A DNA stretch of 7,871 nt from positions 35,311-43,181 of the forward strand of contig DBXD01000069.1 of NCBI GenBank assembly GCA_002309425.1, written 5' to 3'. Below, one piece after another: positions 5,516 to 7,871 of the stretch. Under the pieces are notes generated by a model. The model was not told where the DNA came from. It worked only from the letters and a program-made list of their open reading frames with translations, and did not search any database. The number at the start of each line of letters is the position of its first letter. Position 1 is the first letter of the stretch. Source of the DNA: Cyanobacteria bacterium UBA1221 (lineage in GTDB: Bacteria > Cyanobacteriota > Vampirovibrionia > Gastranaerophilales > Gastranaerophilaceae). Both the position numbers and the translations under genes were made by a program.

Positions 5516-7297
5516 TTAATTTTCACTTTTTATTACCATTTCACAGTTTTTACAGTCAAAATCAAGTTTATATTTTTTGCCGTTGTCTTCAATCAGAAAG
5601 AGTTTTTTTGGTGATTTGCACATATCAAAATAGTGTTTAAGACAATATTTTGTTCTCATAAGTTCTTTATCTTTAAAGTTTTTTGTGCTTTCCAAAGATT
5701 TTTCTTTTACGGTAACTCCGCAATTTTTATAAAAATCTTCCGCTTCTTTGTTGTGAATATTTTCGTGATAATCTGCCTCTGATAAGGGATATTTTGCGTA
5801 TTTTAAACTTTTTTGTTTTTCATTTTTATAATTGGCTAATATTTCTTTTTGCAGCTGATTAAAAAGATTCCTTCTGATTTCATTGATTTGTGAAACAGGC
5901 AAAAACGGCAGCTCTCCGTTTATATTGATATTATTTATATAAAAAATACTTTCTCCTGTTTTGGAAAACTGTTTTATAAAAGTTTCTTTCATTTTGTCGG
6001 GATTTTTGGCTTTTTCTGTTGTTTGTATTTTATATCGGATATTATTATTTCTTTCATCTTTTATTGTTATAAAATTGTTTTCAAAATTTATATTTATACC
6101 TAACTTTCTTTTGGTTTTGGTATCAGAAAGCTTTTTATCATATTCGTAATCATAATTTCGGAATATTTCAGTTCCGAGTTTTATTTTTATTTTTTTGTTT
6201 AAAAATATTTTACTGTTTTCCTGTTTGTTTACCAAACATCCCTCCAGGTTTTCTTTTGAAAAATAACAAATTCCGTCTTGGGGGTTTAAATTGATTTTTT
6301 TATCCGGCTCAAACCAGCCGTCACCTGATATTTTTACCTTACAAACAAATTCTCCCTGGACTTTTGGAGAATATATATTTGAACATTTTTCCCGTTTTTC
6401 AAGAAAATATACTGTAAAACCTCTGTTAAAACTCTTTCTTACATCTGCTTCAAAGTCACAAAAGATTTCTCCTGAAGAGGTTTTATCAGAATATTTATCT
6501 ATTCTCTTTCTGTAATATGACACAACATTTTTTACATAGTTTTTATCTTTTAATCTGCCTTCTATTTTGAAAGATTTTACACCTGCATTTATTAATTCTT
6601 CTATATAATCAGATGCATTAAAATCTTTCATAGATAATAAATATTTGTCTTTTGCAATTATGTTACCGTTTTCATCAATGAGAGAATATTTTTTTCTGCA
6701 AGGTTGTGCGCATTCTCCCCTGTTTGCGGAACGCCCGCCGTTATAAAAACTCAGATAACATTGTCCGCTGTAACTTACACATAATGCACCATGTATAAAT
6801 GTTTCTATTTCTGTATTTGTGGTTTTGCAAATTTCTTTTATTTTTTCTGATGAGAGTTCTCTTGCAAGAATTACTCTTGAAACTCCTATGTCCTCAAAGA
6901 ATTTTACTTTTTCTTTTGTTCTGTTGTTACATTGTGTGCTGGCATGGATTGGTATTGGCGGAAGTTCACCTTTTATGGCAAGATTCACCAATCCCATATC
7001 CTGAACAATTATTGCATCAACTCCTGTTTCATATAGCTTCCATATTAAACCTTTTGCTTCTGTTAATTCTTTATCAGTTAAAATTGTGTTTACTGTAACG
7101 TGTATTTTTACATCAAAAAGGTGGGCATATTCAACGAGTTTTTTAATATCATCCAAATTGTTTCCGGCCATATGCCTTGCACCAAAAGAAGATGCACCTA
7201 TATATACTGCATCGGCACCGCAATCAATTGCGGCAATTCCTGTTTCCAAATCCTTTGCCGGTGCAAGCAGCTCAACAGTATTTACATTTTTTTTCAT
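5516..7297 (-). CDS. rlhA: U32 family protein, RlhA-like (probable 23S rRNA C2501 hydroxylation enzyme)
   Basis: This encodes 593 residues from ATG 7297. Although annotated as peptidase family U32, the characterised relatives are RNA- or quinone-hydroxylating proteins (RlhA, TrhP, UbiU/UbiV). The N-terminal 290 residues resemble what I remember of E. coli YdcP/RlhA: VELLAPAKDLETG (8-20), DAVYIGASSFGARH (29-42), VQDMG (98-102), HASTQ (118-122), ILARELS (143-149), the U32 signature FIHGALCVSYSGQC (167-180), GRSANRGECAQPCR (188-201), LLSMKD and KSFKIEGRLKD. Cys173, 180, 196 and 200 form a likely metal or Fe-S ligand set. The middle region, about 300-480, is Lys/Asn-rich and diverged. The C-terminus carries TKYCLKHYFDMC and FDCKNCEM with Cys552, 560, 582 and 585, a second four-cysteine group. 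The frame opens 10 codons upstream at 7327, but those codons contain the TATAAT box. No Shine-Dalgarno site is present. Symbol is by resemblance; TrhP is the alternative. Confidence 0.8.
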   Translation of the reverse strand: MKKNVNTVELLAPAKDLETGIAAIDCGADAVYIGASSFGARHMAGNNLDDIKKLVEYAHLFDVKIHVTVNTILTDKELTEAKGLIWKLYETGVDAIIVQDMGLVNLAIKGELPPIPIHASTQCNNRTKEKVKFFEDIGVSRVILARELSSEKIKEICKTTNTEIETFIHGALCVSYSGQCYLSFYNGGRSANRGECAQPCRKKYSLIDENGNIIAKDKYLLSMKDFNASDYIEELINAGVKSFKIEGRLKDKNYVKNVVSYYRKRIDKYSDKTSSGEIFCDFEADVRKSFNRGFTVYFLEKREKCSNIYSPKVQGEFVCKVKISGDGWFEPDKKINLNPQDGICYFSKENLEGCLVNKQENSKIFLNKKIKIKLGTEIFRNYDYEYDKKLSDTKTKRKLGININFENNFITIKDERNNNIRYKIQTTEKAKNPDKMKETFIKQFSKTGESIFYINNININGELPFLPVSQINEIRRNLFNQLQKEILANYKNEKQKSLKYAKYPLSEADYHENIHNKEAEDFYKNCGVTVKEKSLESTKNFKDKELMRTKYCLKHYFDMCKSPKKLFLIEDNGKKYKLDFDCKNCEMVIKSEN

Positions 7298-7303
7298 ACA
7301 ATT

Positions 7304-7309
7304 ATTATA
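7304..7309 (-). promoter_or_regulatory. Perfect -10 box of a probable leaderless rlhA-like transcript
   Basis: On the minus strand TATAAT is followed by AATTGT and then ATG at 7297, the same 6-base spacing as at 3949-3961. A start at the upstream ATG (7327) would put this promoter inside the coding sequence. No Shine-Dalgarno site precedes either ATG, and no good -35 element is seen. Confidence 0.55.
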
Positions 7310-7357
7310 ATAAAAAATATCATACATTTATAGGATTAAAAAATTTTATTCACACAA

Positions 7358-7363
7358 TATAAT
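7358..7363 (+). promoter_or_regulatory. -10 box for the small cysteine-rich gene
   Basis: A perfect TATAAT lies 36 bases before ATG 7400, giving a leader of about 30 bases. AGAGGGGAAG (7387-7396) just before the start includes a usable Shine-Dalgarno site. A clear -35 hexamer is not evident. It is divergent from the -10 box of the rlhA-like gene, about 50 bases away. Confidence 0.5.
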
Positions 7364-7399
7364 GATAGTGGGTAAGGTACAAGTATAGAGGGGAAGAAA

Positions 7400-7630
7400 A
7401 TGGCAGAAAATATTAATGTCAGAGAACTTTATATTTCTGAAAATTCCGAACTTTCATCTTCAATTACCCAGAGTTGGACAGAACAGGCTCTTGAGTGTTA
7501 TTCAATAGGCTGCAACTGCAAAAAATGCTCACTTAGTAACGGTAGTTATTCTTTCAAATGTCAAATGCCAAAAGTAATAGATACTCTAATTAATATAATC
7601 GGCAAACCACAAGTAAACACGGTATACTAA
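7400..7630 (+). CDS. Small five-cysteine protein of unknown function
   Basis: This encodes 76 residues. The start MAENINVREL is supported by GAGGGGAAG about 5 bases upstream. The cysteines form the pattern C33-x4-C38-x-C40-x2-C43-x10-C54 within ECYSIGCNCKKCSLSNG...FKCQMPK, which suggests a compact metal-binding or redox site. The following segment, MPKVIDTLINIIGKPQ (56-71), looks like a helix. There is no signal peptide or membrane segment. I recall similar short CNC-x2-C proteins from gut Melainabacteria but cannot name a family, so function is unassigned. A zinc- or Fe-S-binding regulator is one possibility, by inference only. The gene is transcribed alone, divergent from the rlhA-like gene and followed by a strong hairpin. 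Confidence 0.75.
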   Translation: MAENINVRELYISENSELSSSITQSWTEQALECYSIGCNCKKCSLSNGSYSFKCQMPKVIDTLINIIGKPQVNTVY

Positions 7631-7663
7631 ACTCCTTTTTCCAATGTAGAAAACTTTAAGTTT

Positions 7664-7700
7664 AACTGTAGAAAAATATTATTTTTTCTACAGTTTTGTT
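7664..7700 (+). terminator. Perfect 13-bp hairpin after the small gene; terminator that also pairs two TTTTCTACA motifs
   Basis: AACTGTAGAAAAA (7664-7676) and TTTTTCTACAGTT (7683-7695) are perfect inverted arms with a 6-base loop, followed by TTGTTTATTC. The position, 33 bases after the stop, fits an intrinsic terminator, though the stem is AT-rich. Each arm contains one copy of the 9-mer that recurs through the region, so the hairpin may instead be a by-product of two facing binding sites. Confidence 0.6.
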
Positions 7701-7777
7701 TATTCTTATATTTTTCTATTTTTTTTATTTGTTTTTCTTTTAATTTTCTACAGAAAATAAAATTTTTAAATACAACA

Positions 7778-7824
7778 ATAATAAGCATTTCACGGATTTT
7801 CTACAAATTTTTTGTGCTTATTAT
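7778..7824. repeat. Inverted repeat flanking the fifth TTTTCTACA copy
   Basis: ATAATAAGCA (7778-7787) and TGCTTATTAT (7815-7824) are perfect 10-bp inverted arms separated by 27 bases that contain the motif copy at 7797-7805. No T-run follows as in a terminator; the AT-only tract begins a few bases later. Confidence 0.7.
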
Positions 7825-7833
7825 GATGATTAT

Positions 7834-7866
7834 TTAATTATATTATTTTATAAATAATATAATTAA
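7834..7866. repeat. Perfect 15-bp palindrome made only of A and T
   Basis: TTAATTATATTATTT (7834-7848) and AAATAATATAATTAA (7852-7866) are exact inverted arms around a 3-base centre, inside the 43-base tract without G or C. It could extrude as a cruciform or melt easily. Confidence 0.85.
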
Positions 7867-7871
7867 TAAAT

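Larger units (their letters stand above)
7645..7871. other. Candidate replication-origin-like region (DnaA-box-like array plus AT-only tract)
   Basis: This gene-free stretch runs to the window end. TTTTCTACA occurs exactly at 7684-7692, 7744-7752 and 7797-7805 on the plus strand, and at 7645-7653 and 7667-7675 on the minus strand. I find no copy elsewhere in the window. The motif differs by one base from TTTTCCACA, the DnaA box form known in cyanobacteria, and by two from the E. coli TTATCCACA. Bases 7829-7871 contain only A and T, as expected of a DNA unwinding element. Against this, C-to-T at position 6 is not the usual DnaA box, and no dnaA or dnaN gene is in view. Alternatives are an operator array for a local repressor or the control region of a gene beyond the edge. 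Confidence 0.4.

Noticed and set aside
6799..7098. Plus-strand Leu-rich open frame that looks like membrane protein
   Set aside because: It lies opposite the conserved U32 core; the Leu and Phe come from antisense reading of AT-rich Lys/Glu codons.
7645..7805. CRISPR array from the recurring motif
   Set aside because: The repeats are only 9 bases, lie on both strands and are irregularly spaced, and no cas gene is in view.

Overview
This is an AT-rich bacterial window with seven complete protein genes and one gene cut by the left edge. The low GC, the Lys/Asn-rich proteins, the RTX-like repeat protein with no signal peptide and the small Cys-rich protein at the right end fit my recollection of gut Vampirovibrionia/Melainabacteria (Gastranaerophilales). 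That assignment is inference; another low-GC lineage is possible.

Layout. The 3' end of an unrecognised gene (1-384, +) closes with a clear intrinsic terminator. A 303-aa all-helical protein of unknown function (520-1431, +) overlaps by 14 bases, tail to tail, with pncC (1418-1900, -), the nicotinamide-nucleotide amidase of NAD salvage. A 585-aa protein with about 14 Gly-x-Asp-x-Tyr repeats, RTX-like, follows (2036-3793, +) with its own promoter, Shine-Dalgarno site and terminator. Next come a short intergenic repeat-like element and a 214-aa protein with a signal peptide (3961-4605, +). Two minus-strand genes follow: an unrecognised 246-aa protein (4652-5392) and an RlhA-like U32 protein (5516-7297), probably a 23S rRNA hydroxylation enzyme. 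Divergent from that is a 76-aa five-cysteine protein (7400-7630, +).

The genes do not form one pathway. Most look like single-gene transcription units, mixing housekeeping functions (pncC, rlhA-like) with surface or secreted lineage-specific proteins. Four starts (520, 2036, 5392, 7400) have Shine-Dalgarno sites. Three (1900, 3961, 7297) have none, and instead carry a TATAAT-like box exactly 6 nt before the ATG, which suggests leaderless mRNAs.

The most interesting stretch is the last 240 bases. It has no gene, but holds five exact copies of TTTTCTACA in 161 bases on both strands, followed by a 43-base tract made only of A and T that contains a perfect 15-bp palindrome. TTTTCTACA is one base from TTTTCCACA, the DnaA box form I know from cyanobacteria. 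DnaA-box-like sites next to an AT-only tract resemble a replication origin, but this remains a hypothesis until the sequence beyond the window is known.
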